A DNA stretch of 64,000 bases from Nocardia blacklockiae (GCF_015477355.1 NZ_JADLRJ010000001.1:124001-188000), one strand, 5' to 3'. Shown: positions 1-9,241, counted from the first letter of the stretch. The notes: generated by a model from the sequence alone, not told the origin. Numbers and translations are program-made.

Positions 1-1
1 G

Positions 2-2233
2 TCGATGATCGTGCCGGTGCTGTCGCTGCTCATCCCGGCCCTGCACACCACGCAGAGCACCGCGACCTGGCTGATGACCGGCTACCTGCTGTCCGCCTCG
101 GTCGCCACGCCCATCCTGGGCCGGATCGGGGACAAGGTCGGCAAGGAACGCATGCTCGTCGTCACGCTGGTCGCGCTGACGCTCGGCTCCCTGATCGCCG
201 CCCTGACCGACTCGGTCGGCGTGATGATCGTGGCGCGGGTGATCCAGGGCCTCGGCGGCGGCGTCATTCCCTTGGCGTTCGGCATCATTCGCGACGAGTT
301 CCCGGCGCGGAAACTGCACGGCGCGGTCGGCATCGCCTCGTCGCTGATCGCGGTCGGCTCCGGCGTGGGCCTGGTGCTGGCCGGCCCGATCGTGGACCAC
401 CTGGACTACCACTGGCTGTTCTGGGTGCCGATGATCATCACGGCGGTGGCCGCCGTGGCCGCGGTGCTGTTCGTTCCCGAATCCCCGGTGCGCAGTCCGG
501 GCCGGATCAATTGGGGTGCGGCGCTGCTGCTTTCGGCGTGGCTGGTGGCGTTGCTGCTGGCCGTCAGCAAGGGCCCGTCGTGGGGTTGGGTGTCGGTTCC
601 GACGCTGGGCCTGTTCGCGCTGGCGGTGCTGTGTGCCGCGGCGTGGATCGTGGTGGAGCTGAAGTCCCGCACGCCGCTGATCGATATGCGCACGATGCGA
701 ATCCCGGCGGTGTGGACGACCAACCTGGTGGCCGTGCTGACCGGCGCCGCGATGTACGCGATGATGACGTTCCTGCCGCAGCTGCTGCAGACGCCGAAGT
801 CCGTCGCCGGATACGGCCTGAGCGCGAGCATCACCCAGTCGGGGCTGTACATGCTGCCGCTGTCGGCGGCGATGTTCGTGATCGGCCTGTCGATCGGACC
901 GCTGGCCGCGCGGATCAGCCCCAAGTTCATCGTGCTCATCGGCAGCCTCATCACGATTCCGGCGTTCGCGCTGCTGGCCGTCGGGCACGACCACAGCTGG
1001 CAGGTCTACCTGGCGGGCGCGCTGCTCGGGGTGGGTATCGGCCTGGCATTCTCCTCGATGCCGGCCATCATCGTCGCCGCGGTGCCGGCCGCGCAGACCG
1101 GCGCGGCCACCGGTATGAACGCCAACGTGCGCACCGTCGGCGGCGCCATCGGCAGCGCGATCTCGTCGGTCATCCTGACCTCGGGGGCGCAGACCGCGCA
1201 CGGGCTGCCCGCGGATTCGGGCTACACGAACGTCTTCTGGTTCCTGGCGGGCGTCTCCGTGCTGGCGGCGCTGGCGGCGATCGTGGTGCCGTCGGTGCGG
1301 GCGCACGAGCCGCAGGTCGCCGTCGCCGCGGCGGAGCCGCGAGGCGAGGTGGCCGACCGGATTCCCGACGCGGAGCTGCTGGCCGCGGCGGGTGCGGCGG
1401 CCGAGCCGGCCGTCTCGGCGGGAGTCGTGTCCGGGCTCGACAGCGCGGACCGGTCGGTCGCCGGCCGGGTCCGGCGGGAGAACGGCGAACCGGTCCCCGG
1501 CGTGGCGCTGACGCTGATCGACCAACGCGGACACCAGGTTTCGCGGACGACCGGCGACGCGGACGGCGGCTATCACATCGCCGTGCCCGCGGTGGGCGAC
1601 TACGTCCTGATCGGCGCGGCGAACGGGCACCGTCCGGTGGCGGTCAACATCGCCGTCGGCTCGCGGCCGCTGCCGGTGGACCTGACGCTGCCGAGTTCCG
1701 GGCAGTTGTGCGGCACGGTCCGGCGGGTCGGCGCGGCCGCCGGGCACACCGCGACGGTCGCCGGCGCCACCGTGACGGTCACGGATCCGCACGGTGACGT
1801 CGTGGGCGCGGCGGTCACCGGCGGCGACGGCGGGTACGTGTGCCGCGGCGTCCCGTCGAGCACGCACACCGTGGTCGTCGTCGCCGAGGGCATGCGCCCG
1901 CACGCGGCCACCCTGCACGTGCCCGAGAGCGGGTTGTTGCGCTACGACGCCGAACTCGCTCCGGTCGCGACGCTCGCCGGCGCGGTGCGGGCGGGCGCCC
2001 ACGCGGTGCGCGACGCGCAGGTGACGGTCCTCGACGCCCACGGCGACCCGGTCGCCACCGCCCGCACCAACGGCGAGGGCCGCTACCTGGTCCCCGACCT
2101 GCCCACCGGCGACTACGCCGTGGTCACCCGCGGCTACCCCGCCGTCACCGACAGCGTCACGGTCACCGGCGGCCCGAACACCCTCGACCTCGAGCTGAGC
2201 TACGACCGCACAGCGCACCTGCCCACGCGCTGA
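2..2233 (+). CDS. MFS multidrug exporter (DHA2-like) with three C-terminal beta-sandwich domains, 5' truncated
   Basis: The visible part begins inside the first transmembrane region of a 14-TM drug:H+ antiporter, so the true start lies before the window. MFS motif A is seen as GRIGDKVGKERM near residue 40, and membrane segments continue to about residue 435. After a linker come three repeated modules near residues 484-560, 565-650 and 656-735. Each carries a G-x-V...G-x-x-V-T/L-D...G-Y pattern typical of carboxypeptidase-regulatory-like or CnaB folds. Transport is the expected role; the tail should be outside or peripheral to the membrane, with unknown function. Substrate cannot be predicted. 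Confidence 0.85.
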   Translation, partial: SMIVPVLSLLIPALHTTQSTATWLMTGYLLSASVATPILGRIGDKVGKERMLVVTLVALTLGSLIAALTDSVGVMIVARVIQGLGGGVIPLAFGIIRDEFPARKLHGAVGIASSLIAVGSGVGLVLAGPIVDHLDYHWLFWVPMIITAVAAVAAVLFVPESPVRSPGRINWGAALLLSAWLVALLLAVSKGPSWGWVSVPTLGLFALAVLCAAAWIVVELKSRTPLIDMRTMRIPAVWTTNLVAVLTGAAMYAMMTFLPQLLQTPKSVAGYGLSASITQSGLYMLPLSAAMFVIGLSIGPLAARISPKFIVLIGSLITIPAFALLAVGHDHSWQVYLAGALLGVGIGLAFSSMPAIIVAAVPAAQTGAATGMNANVRTVGGAIGSAISSVILTSGAQTAHGLPADSGYTNVFWFLAGVSVLAALAAIVVPSVRAHEPQVAVAAAEPRGEVADRIPDAELLAAAGAAAEPAVSAGVVSGLDSADRSVAGRVRRENGEPVPGVALTLIDQRGHQVSRTTGDADGGYHIAVPAVGDYVLIGAANGHRPVAVNIAVGSRPLPVDLTLPSSGQLCGTVRRVGAAAGHTATVAGATVTVTDPHGDVVGAAVTGGDGGYVCRGVPSSTHTVVVVAEGMRPHAATLHVPESGLLRYDAELAPVATLAGAVRAGAHAVRDAQVTVLDAHGDPVATARTNGEGRYLVPDLPTGDYAVVTRGYPAVTDSVTVTGGPNTLDLELSYDRTAHLPTR

Positions 2234-2248
2234 CGATCCCGACCGCGT

Positions 2249-2281
2249 ATCCCGGGCATAGTTATCCGTCCGGCCCGGGAT
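2249..2281. terminator. Hairpin between convergent genes
   Basis: A 9-bp perfect inverted repeat (ATCCCGGGC / GCCCGGGAT, 15-nt loop) lies between the stop codons of the exporter and the reverse-strand oxidoreductase. It has no T-tract, as is common for actinobacterial terminators, and could serve both strands. Confidence 0.5.
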
Positions 2282-2322
2282 GCGCTGTCCTCCTTCGTGA
2301 GTGGGCTGCGCAACGCCGGTCC

Positions 2323-3357
2323 CTATCGGCTCTCGGTGGTGGGAGGTGGTACGGCGTGTAGCGCTGCGACCAGATCCGTGACGTCGGTGGGGTCGGGGGT
2401 GTAGCCGGGGAAGTAGCAGCACAGGTCGGAGGCGTCGGTTCCGTAGCGTTCGCGCAGTTGGGCGGCGCATTCCTCCGGTGTGCCGACGGCGGCGAAGGTG
2501 CGGACGAGCGGCTCGTCGATCAGTGCGCGCATCTCGGCGTAGCCGCCCTGTTTCGACAGGGCGTTGAGCCTGGGCTGCAACTCCTCCCGGCCCTCGGCCG
2601 CCAGGGCGGGGCGGTACGCCGGGGTCGAACCGTAGAAGGCGATCAGGGTGGCGACGCCGTCGATCGCGGCGGCCAGGTCGGCCTCGGTCCGCGCGACCGC
2701 CACCATGGCCTGCGCGATCACCTGGAAGCCGGCCCGGGTCCGCCCGGACCGCCGCAGGCCCTCGGTCAGCGCGGGCACGGTGCGCTCGGCGAAGTGCCGG
2801 GTGCTGTTGAACGGCATCACCAGCAGGCCGTCGGCGACCTCGGCGGCGGTGCGGGTCATGATCGGCCCGAGCGCCCCCAGCAGCACCGGCGGCGGCCCGA
2901 ACGGATGGGGGCCCGGGTCGAAGGTGGGCGGCATCAGCGTGTGTGTGACGAACTCGCCGCGAAAGTCCAACGGCGCCTTGCCCTCCCACGCCGCGAAGAT
3001 GGCCTTCACCGCCGCCACCGATTCGGCCATGCGCCGCGCGGGCCTATCCCACGTACTCCCGTACCGCTTCTCGATGTGCGCGCGTATCTGCGAGCCGAGC
3101 CCGAGCCGGAACCGCCCGCCGCTGTACACCTGAAGGTCGTAGGCGGCGTGGGCCAGATGCAGCGGACTGCGCGGACCGGCGATCGCGACATTGGTCATCA
3201 GCTCGAGGCCGGTCTCGCCCGCCGCGACCACCAGCGGGAAGAAGACGTCGTGCGGCCCTTCGAAGGAGAAGAGGCCGTCCGCGCCCGCCGCGGCGATCGC
3301 GCGGGCACTGTCACGCACCCGCGCCGGGGACCCCTCCACCTGTAGATGCACTTTCAC
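2323..3357 (-). CDS. LLM-class F420-dependent oxidoreductase
   Basis: This 344-residue TIM-barrel protein of the luciferase-like monooxygenase superfamily resembles the actinobacterial F420-dependent group. The N-terminus has the DGLFSFEGPHD strand/helix; the middle has GGRFRLGLGSQ, the phosphate-binding segment of LLM proteins; the C-terminus has a VGTPEECAAQL segment, common in this family. It probably uses F420 rather than FMN to oxidise or reduce a small substrate in the cytoplasm. The GTG start is preceded by a purine-rich GGAGAGGGCGGA stretch. Neighbours give no pathway hint. Confidence 0.8.
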   Translation of the reverse strand: MKVHLQVEGSPARVRDSARAIAAAGADGLFSFEGPHDVFFPLVVAAGETGLELMTNVAIAGPRSPLHLAHAAYDLQVYSGGRFRLGLGSQIRAHIEKRYGSTWDRPARRMAESVAAVKAIFAAWEGKAPLDFRGEFVTHTLMPPTFDPGPHPFGPPPVLLGALGPIMTRTAAEVADGLLVMPFNSTRHFAERTVPALTEGLRRSGRTRAGFQVIAQAMVAVARTEADLAAAIDGVATLIAFYGSTPAYRPALAAEGREELQPRLNALSKQGGYAEMRALIDEPLVRTFAAVGTPEECAAQLRERYGTDASDLCCYFPGYTPDPTDVTDLVAALHAVPPPTTESR

Positions 3358-3537
3358 GAAAGGTCCGCCCTCTCCGTCCTTCTCGGCGCGCCGCCGATCA
3401 CACCGAGCGGATCATCCCACGAACCCGCGCCGCGGCGGGGCGAACGTTCAGCGCTGCGGACCGCAGGCGCCCGGCCGGGGCAGATCGCCGCACGCGCCGC
3501 CCCGGACAGCAACCGGCGCGCGCTGTCGGCCGAACGC

Positions 3538-4539
3538 TCACCGCGAAGACGCAGGTTGAGCTCGGACCGTGACGTCCTCGCGCCCGGCCGCCTGCCGGGC
3601 CGCGTGCCGCCATTCGCGGGGCGTCATGCCGAACGCGATGCGGAAGCGGCGGGCGAAATGCGAGGGATCGCGGAAACCGCGGTGCTGGGCGATCGCGGCG
3701 ATCGGCCGGTGCTGGTGGCGCGGGCTGGCGAGGTCGCGGCGCACCTGGTCCAGGCGTTGCTCGATGATCGACTGCCGCAGGCTGAAATCCGCTTGCGCGC
3801 ACAGCTTGTAGAGGTAGCGCACCGAGATGTGGTGCGCCCGGGCGATGCGCGCCGCGTCGAGATCCGGGTCGGCGAGGTGGCGGCGGACGTAGTCGCGGAT
3901 CCGGGCGAGCAGCACGTCGGTCGGCAGCGCCGTGCCGTCGCCCGCGCCGGTGGCCGCCGAGGTGAGCAGTGCCCGCACCAATTCCACGCAGCCGCTGCCG
4001 AAATCGCGGGATCCCGGGTCGCCGGGCAGTGTGTCGGCGACCAGGGCGGTCATGGCCACGTGCGTGGCCGCCAGCGCGTACAGCGGGCTGCCCGGCAGGC
4101 GCTCGGCGGCGCGGCGGACGGTGTCGGCCGGCATGTCCAGCTGTGCCAGCGGCACCTGCAGCGCCATGATCTCGCCGCCGCACCAGTCGGCGTCGTAGGG
4201 CCGGTTGAGGTCGGCCACCCACAGCCGGCCCGACACGAACTCGTGCCGGTCGCCGTCCTGCGCCCACCGGGTGACACCGGTCGGCGACACCATGATCAGC
4301 AACTGCGGCGACGGCGCGACCCGCACCAGATTCGGCGTGCGCGCGTAGCGGTAGCCGCCCATGCGCGCCCGCACCAGGGCGGCGTCGCCGAACCGCCATT
4401 CCTCGATGCGCCCGTGCACCGGACGCTCCGGCTCGGTGAGCACCACCCGGGCGGGAGCGGACGCCCGCTGCAGCGCGGCCGCGATCAACTCGACGCGGTC
4501 GCGCGGCGGCACTGTCGCGGTATCGATGAGGACGGCCAT
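3538..4539 (-). CDS. AraC-family transcriptional regulator
   Basis: A 333-residue regulator with an N-terminal ligand-binding domain of the AraC_binding_2 type and a C-terminal double helix-turn-helix (about residues 230-330). The recognition region includes GFRDPSHFARRFRIAFGMTPREWR-like sequence, of which only the FRDPSHFARRF core is quoted as motif. The ATG at 4539 is chosen because AAGGAA lies 5 nt upstream. It is followed downstream by no obvious operon partner; its target genes are unknown. Confidence 0.85.
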   Translation of the reverse strand: MAVLIDTATVPPRDRVELIAAALQRASAPARVVLTEPERPVHGRIEEWRFGDAALVRARMGGYRYARTPNLVRVAPSPQLLIMVSPTGVTRWAQDGDRHEFVSGRLWVADLNRPYDADWCGGEIMALQVPLAQLDMPADTVRRAAERLPGSPLYALAATHVAMTALVADTLPGDPGSRDFGSGCVELVRALLTSAATGAGDGTALPTDVLLARIRDYVRRHLADPDLDAARIARAHHISVRYLYKLCAQADFSLRQSIIEQRLDQVRRDLASPRHQHRPIAAIAQHRGFRDPSHFARRFRIAFGMTPREWRHAARQAAGREDVTVRAQPASSR

Positions 4540-4777
4540 GTCGTGTTCCTTCGGGGGTGGTGCACTGTGAGACCGGTTCCGGTGCACGGCGAGTCGATCG
4601 GGCCCCGCCGGTCGCCGATACGGTGATGCGGGTGGGTGTCGCACCCGGGAGCCACCAGCGCGACATCCACCCCGCCGGACGACTTCTGCGGGCCGAGCGC
4701 TGCGTCAGGCCGGTGTGCGGCTCGCCGACGCCGTCGATCCGCACCGGCACGGCGGCGAGCGCTCCGAGCGCGCGGGT

Positions 4778-5098
4778 TCATCGCCACGCGTCGAACGGGC
4801 CGGGCAGGATGCTGCGCGTGGCGAGCGGCAGCATCGTGAGCCCGGCGTCGCGCACGAATCGGTCGAGGTCGTCGAAGGTGTCGGCGACGGTCGCCCGGGC
4901 GCTGCGGGCCGCCGCCGTGGACGCGCCCGGCGTGGTGAGCGCCGTACTCAGCGTGTGCAGGCGCAGTCCGACGTGGAACACCCCGCGGACCAGGCGATCG
5001 TTGGCATCGGTGAGCGCGGCGAGGTAGCCGGAGGACAACTCGACGGAGTCGAGTTCCGGGCCCGGACCGGGAATGTCGGGTCGATCGATATCTGCCAT
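4778..5098 (-). CDS. Small helical protein, paralogue of 5432-5719
   Basis: A 106-residue protein with no recognised domain. Residues about 30-47 (DANDRLVRGVFHVGLRL) and 72-95 (DDLDRFVRDAGLTMLPLA) match the divergently encoded protein at 5432-5719, which has DRLVRHLFDAGLRL and EDLDALIRDTGMAMLPL in the same order and spacing. Both are predicted to be mostly alpha-helical, cytoplasmic and without signal peptide. GGAGTAGG precedes the ATG. Function is unknown; the pair may form a heterodimer. Confidence 0.7.
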   Translation of the reverse strand: MADIDRPDIPGPGPELDSVELSSGYLAALTDANDRLVRGVFHVGLRLHTLSTALTTPGASTAAARSARATVADTFDDLDRFVRDAGLTMLPLATRSILPGPFDAWR

Positions 5099-5431
5099 GA
5101 CCTACTCCGTGAGGCCAAGCGGTATCACAGTGGGAGCCGCCAGTGTGAATTCGCAGTAGTGCGCTAATTGTATGGTGCCGCGGCCCGGCGGCAGGGCTCG
5201 AAAAAGCGCACTTGACAGTCGATTTCGCCGACTCGGGCCCGAAACACCGGTCGGTATCGGAATGGCCTGCGGCTCCGCAGGTTTCGCCGTGCACCAGCGG
5301 GGAAGGCTACGGTCGGACAGAGAATTGATCGTAGTGCGCTCGTCGCCGACGATGGGCCGACCGGCCCCGCGGTGCCCGGGCGTGGCGCCCGAGCGCGCGC
5401 CGCGGAGGTGCTGTGCGAGGGTGAGCCGCCG
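5099..5431. promoter_or_regulatory. Divergent intergenic region with a repeated element
   Basis: This 333-bp gap separates the two paralogous small genes. It contains a 19-bp element twice in direct orientation, at 5147-5165 and 5322-5340 (GAATT, four variable bases, then GTAGTGCGCT; 15 of 19 identical). A TTGACA at 5212 has no convincing -10 partner. A TACAAT hexamer reads toward the leftward gene (5172-5167). No further gene was seen here. Confidence 0.4.
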
Positions 5432-5719
5432 ATGTTCGAGAACGACCGGATGTTCGATGACGCGGGCCGGTGCGGCGGGCCGATTCCGGCGGGGTGGTCG
5501 CAGCGGGAGGTGAACGAGTTCGTCATCGCGTGCGACCGGCTGGTGCGCCATCTGTTCGACGCGGGCCTGCGACTGCGGTTGCGCGGCAACGAGTCCGAGC
5601 CCACCGACGAGCTGGAGAGCGAATTGGCGGTGGTGCTGGAGGATCTGGACGCGCTCATCCGGGACACCGGCATGGCCATGCTGCCGCTGGTGGAGGCATT
5701 CGGCAGCTTCGGCCGATAG
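5432..5719 (+). CDS. Small helical protein, paralogue of 4778-5098
   Basis: A 95-residue protein whose two conserved blocks (DRLVRHLFDAGLRL and EDLDALIRDTGMAMLPL) match those of its divergent neighbour. The N-terminal 20 residues are unrelated to it and rich in acidic and aromatic residues. The ATG at 5432 is preferred over an upstream in-frame start because a GAGGG stretch lies about 10 nt before it and the upstream part is Arg/Ala-rich. No known domain was recognised, and no membrane segment or signal is visible. Confidence 0.7.
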   Translation: MFENDRMFDDAGRCGGPIPAGWSQREVNEFVIACDRLVRHLFDAGLRLRLRGNESEPTDELESELAVVLEDLDALIRDTGMAMLPLVEAFGSFGR

Positions 5720-5780
5720 CCGGGCCTGTCCGGGGTATGCCGAGGGCAGCAACGCAATCGACGCTCTCGAAGGAAAGTCC

Positions 5781-6191
5781 ATGCGCCACTTCTCGATCGC
5801 CCTGCTGGCCTGCGTCGCGGCGCTGCTGCCGACGGCCTGCGACCGGGGCCCCGAAGACCTGAATCCCGCACGGGACGCCACGAGTTCGACGCCGGTGTCG
5901 TCGACGGACACCGCCACCGTGCCGAATGTCATTCTGCCGCCGCAGAGTTCACGTTCGGTGTCGGTGCCTTCGGGCAGCGCTCCGCGTGAGATCCGCCGCA
6001 GGACCTGCGAACAACTCGCACCGGAGGTCGAGCGTGCGCGCGGCGCGTCCGGCCAGGCGGGTGTGGACCGCGCGGTCGCCGAGGCCGTCGCGGGCCTGCC
6101 GGGCACCCCCGACTGGCAGGTCTTCAGCGAGGACCAGCGGCAGGCCGCGATCGACGGCGCACACGACGCCGGGACCGGTCGGTGCCGATGA
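5781..6191 (+). CDS. Putative lipoprotein
   Basis: A 136-residue protein with a signal peptide ending in the lipobox LPTAC (Cys20), so it should be exported and lipid-anchored. After a Ser/Thr/Pro-rich linker (residues 30-68) comes a small helical region with two further cysteines (residues 75 and 135) that might form a disulfide. GAAGGA precedes the ATG. No family was recognised. Confidence 0.7.
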   Translation: MRHFSIALLACVAALLPTACDRGPEDLNPARDATSSTPVSSTDTATVPNVILPPQSSRSVSVPSGSAPREIRRRTCEQLAPEVERARGASGQAGVDRAVAEAVAGLPGTPDWQVFSEDQRQAAIDGAHDAGTGRCR

Positions 6192-6206
6192 GTTCCGGTG
6201 CGCCGC

Positions 6207-7157
6207 CTACGGTGTCGCGGTGCGGGCGTTCGGGTCGAAGCCGCCGGGAACCTCGTAGACCGCGCCGGTGAAGGTGGCGGCGAACAAGCGGCCCGCGGCG
6301 AAACCGGTGGCGCCGCGCCCGTAGCTGACCACGCTGGTCTGCGGGCTGCCCGTGCCCAGCAGGCAGTATCGGCCCGGTCCGTCGACCCGCACTATCTGCC
6401 CGGAGGGGTTGAACGGCACCACGGGCCGGTCCAGCGAGTCCAGGGTCAGCCCGTCGGGCGCGGCGAGCGCGTCGGGCCCGCTCAGATCCAGCAGCGACTG
6501 CGGTGCGGCCGGATTCGCCAGCGGTATCCGGCTCACGCCCGGGTCGACGAATGTGCGTGAGACGTACAGGTATTCGTCGTCCGAGCCCAGGACCGCGCCG
6601 TTGGCGCTGGGCAGCCGCGCCCAGTCCGCCTGCACCGCGCCGCCGGGGGCGACGCGGCCCACGAGGGTGGCGAAGTCGTTGGTGGCGAACACCGTTCCGT
6701 CGGCGGCGACGTCCATGCCGTTGGCGGCGCTGAGCCCGGCCGCGAACGGTGCCGTCGCGCCGGTGTCCGGGTCGACCGTGACGATCCCGGCGTGACGGAG
6801 CACGTCACCGGCCACGACGCGCGGGTCCGCGCCGTAGCCGACCAGCAGCTTGCCGTCGGGCGTCCACGCCAGGGCCCCGGCGCCGCCGCCGGGCACCGTC
6901 GCGATCGGGACCGCCGGTGCGCCCGGTGCGTCGATGCGGAAGACCCGGCCGCTCACCAGGTCGGTGGTGTAGGCGCGGCCGCGGGCGTCGACGGTGAGTC
7001 CTTCCAGCGCCGCGCCCGGCACCGCGGCCACCGGGACGGTGCCCTGTCCGCTGCCCGGACACACCGGCGCGGCGTCCGCCGCCGGAGCCGTCGCGGTCAA
7101 CGCGCCCGCGACGGCCAGTGCCGCCAGCCCGGCCGCCGTCTTGTGCCTGCCGCCCAT
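6207..7157 (-). CDS. Secreted SMP-30/NHL-like beta-propeller protein
   Basis: A 316-residue protein with a Sec signal peptide cleaved near AADA-AP (residue 29). Repeated blades with DARGRAYTTD, TPDGKLLVGYG, AADGTVFATND and DSLDRPVVPF resemble gluconolactonase/SMP-30 or NHL propellers. These bind metals or sugar lactones, or act as scaffolds; here no catalytic set can be assigned with certainty. It ends 16 bp from the convergent lipoprotein gene. Extracytoplasmic location is well supported; enzyme activity is not. Confidence 0.7.
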   Translation of the reverse strand: MGGRHKTAAGLAALAVAGALTATAPAADAAPVCPGSGQGTVPVAAVPGAALEGLTVDARGRAYTTDLVSGRVFRIDAPGAPAVPIATVPGGGAGALAWTPDGKLLVGYGADPRVVAGDVLRHAGIVTVDPDTGATAPFAAGLSAANGMDVAADGTVFATNDFATLVGRVAPGGAVQADWARLPSANGAVLGSDDEYLYVSRTFVDPGVSRIPLANPAAPQSLLDLSGPDALAAPDGLTLDSLDRPVVPFNPSGQIVRVDGPGRYCLLGTGSPQTSVVSYGRGATGFAAGRLFAATFTGAVYEVPGGFDPNARTATP

Positions 7158-7331
7158 CTCGCACCTCGCTGTCGTCTCGCCCGTCGCTCGTGTCGCCCGC
7201 GATTCTCGCCCATCGAGCCCGCACTCGCCGGGATACGCGCTCCCACCGCGCGCCGACCCCTACTCGAGGGCGCGTCGGTGACCCGGTACTGGAGGTGCCG
7301 GAACGGACGGGTCGCGGCTCGCGACCCCGAA

Positions 7332-8246
7332 TCAGGCGAACTGGGCGTGCAATTCGGGGAGGAACTGGGCGAGGTGGTTCATCTCCTGGCCGCAGTGCAG
7401 CAGCAGGTTGCGGGCGAGGGCGAGATCGAGGACGAGGTCACGGGGGTCGGCGGCCGGGCCGCGCTGGACGGCGTGGGCCGCCTGCTCGGCGTCGGGGACG
7501 TGCAGCCCGTACACGTTGAGGTAGAAGCGGCTGCGCATCTCGCTGCCGCCGGGCACGGGACGGACCTGGTGGGCGAGCCGGCCCAGGTCGACCGGCGCGA
7601 TCGCGCTGCCGACCCGGGCGAACACGATCGTCTGGTCGCCGGGCACCTCGAACCCGTGCGCGCGCGGATCCTCGAAGGCGATGGCGAGCTGTTGCAGTGC
7701 GGGCCCGATGTATTCGTCGACGTAGGACACCGTGCCGATGTACCCGGGCCGTCCCGGCACGCGGTCGGCGAGGTTGCCGACGGTCGTGGCGGCGAACATG
7801 TGCGCGTCGGGATGCCAGAGCTTGTAGCGGGCCGATTCGATGCTGTGCCAGTCGAACCACCAGTCCCACATGGCCGCGCTGACCCGCGGCATGTGGGTGT
7901 GCACGGCCACCCACACCACCCCGGACGGCAGCTGCCCGTATCCGGTCTCGACCGCGGAGTAGCCGGTCGGCCCGAGTTCGGCGGCGAGCCCGCCGAATTC
8001 GGGGATCAGCTCCGGCGCGGTCGGCGGCCCGTCGAAGGCCGCGGTGACGGTGGGCGGCGCGGGCAGCGTGTGCTCGGTCATGAACCGCGAGTACGGCTGC
8101 GACCAATCGGCGGGGGAGTAGCCCGCATAGCGGGTGGTCCCGGTGTCGGCTTGGGCCCGCGCGATGTCCGGCGCGAGCAGCACCCCCGCCCCGGCGGCGG
8201 TGGCCGAGAAGAACGCTCGGCGCGACAGCGCACCTCTACTCACCAT
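7332..8246 (-). CDS. Tat-exported DAPG hydrolase (PhlG)-like protein
   Basis: A 304-residue protein beginning with a twin-arginine signal (SRRAFFSATAAGAGVLL). The mature part has WWFDWHSIESARYKLWHPDA near residues 130-150 and an HCGQEMNH block near residue 285. These match the zinc-binding signature of the PhlG family, which cleaves a C-C bond of 2,4-diacetylphloroglucinol. PhlG itself is cytoplasmic, so export here is unusual. A CATAAT hexamer lies 8 nt before the ATG, consistent with a leaderless transcript. The substrate is unknown. Confidence 0.7.
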   Translation of the reverse strand: MVSRGALSRRAFFSATAAGAGVLLAPDIARAQADTGTTRYAGYSPADWSQPYSRFMTEHTLPAPPTVTAAFDGPPTAPELIPEFGGLAAELGPTGYSAVETGYGQLPSGVVWVAVHTHMPRVSAAMWDWWFDWHSIESARYKLWHPDAHMFAATTVGNLADRVPGRPGYIGTVSYVDEYIGPALQQLAIAFEDPRAHGFEVPGDQTIVFARVGSAIAPVDLGRLAHQVRPVPGGSEMRSRFYLNVYGLHVPDAEQAAHAVQRGPAADPRDLVLDLALARNLLLHCGQEMNHLAQFLPELHAQFA

Positions 8247-8320
8247 GCGTCGAGATTATGGTGCGCCGCAGCGGAACAGCGGATTGTCGCCGGTTTCTGT
8301 GAGATGGCACAGGAGGCGGG

Positions 8321-9241
8321 TCACACCGCCGCCCGGCCTGCCCGTCGCCTCGCCCGCACGCCGACCACCACGAGCACGACCAGAGTGGCCAGATACGGTG
8401 CGGCGTCGCCGAACTGCATCGGCAGCCCGAAGGTCTGCAGGCGGAAACCCAGCGACTGGGTGTACGCGTAGACCGCGAGGGTGCCCAGCATCGGCCGCAG
8501 GCGGCCCCCGGTCAGCAGCAGCACCAGCACGATGATCCAGCCGCGCCCGGCCGACATGTTCTCGGTGAACAACGCCACCGACCCCAGCGACAGCTCCGCA
8601 CCCGCGAGCCCGCCCAGCGCCCCCGACACCAGCAGCGCGGCGGCGCGATAGCGATCGGGCCGCACCCCGAGCGACTGCGCGGCCTCGGCGTGCATACCGA
8701 CGCCGCGCAGCCGTGTCCCGGCGACGGTGTGGCGCAGGAAGATCGCCGTGGCGGGCACCGCCGCCAATGCGAGCAGGCCGAGCGGGCTCAGCGCCGCGAG
8801 GATCGGCCCCACCCAGGGCAGCGCGTGCTCGGCGGGCGCGAACCAGTGCGGCAGGCGGGCCAGGTCCGGTCGATGGTAGGTGCCGCGCACATGGAACAGC
8901 GCCTGCAGCGCGAAGGTGGTGAGCCCGGCCGCGACGATGTTCACCGCGGTACCGAGGATCAGCGGATTACCGTGGCGCGCAACGGTTCCCACCGACAGCA
9001 CGAACGCGGTGAGGACACCGGCCGCGACGGCGGCGGCCACGCCCACGGCCGCGCTGCCCGACAGCGCGCTCCCGGCGACGGCGGCGAAACACCCGATCAG
9101 CAACAGTCCTTCGAGCGCGACGTTGAACACTCCCGCCTGATGGCAGAGTAGCCCGCCGAGCCCGAGCAGCAGCAGCGGTATACCGCTGCGCACGGTGGCG
9201 GCGAGGATATCGGCGGACAGCAGCAGATCCAGGTGCGTCAT
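8321..9241 (-). CDS. BMP-type ABC transporter permease (second subunit)
   Basis: A 306-residue inner-membrane permease with about 8-9 hydrophobic segments of the BPD_transp_2 family. Characteristic residues include GLGGLLCHQAGVFNVALEG near the N-terminus (the NIALEG-type motif) and AELSLGSVALFTENM in the second half. It pairs with the permease upstream, overlapping its stop by 4 nt (ATGA). Family members import nucleosides or simple sugars together with a BMP lipoprotein. It is the last gene of the operon. Confidence 0.88.
   Translation of the reverse strand: MTHLDLLLSADILAATVRSGIPLLLLGLGGLLCHQAGVFNVALEGLLLIGCFAAVAGSALSGSAAVGVAAAVAAGVLTAFVLSVGTVARHGNPLILGTAVNIVAAGLTTFALQALFHVRGTYHRPDLARLPHWFAPAEHALPWVGPILAALSPLGLLALAAVPATAIFLRHTVAGTRLRGVGMHAEAAQSLGVRPDRYRAAALLVSGALGGLAGAELSLGSVALFTENMSAGRGWIIVLVLLLTGGRLRPMLGTLAVYAYTQSLGFRLQTFGLPMQFGDAAPYLATLVVLVVVGVRARRRAGRAAV

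Noticed and set aside
5212-5240. Consensus -35 TTGACA as a promoter for 5432-5719
   Set aside because: No -10-like sequence lies at 16-19 bp, and the gene start is about 200 bp away.
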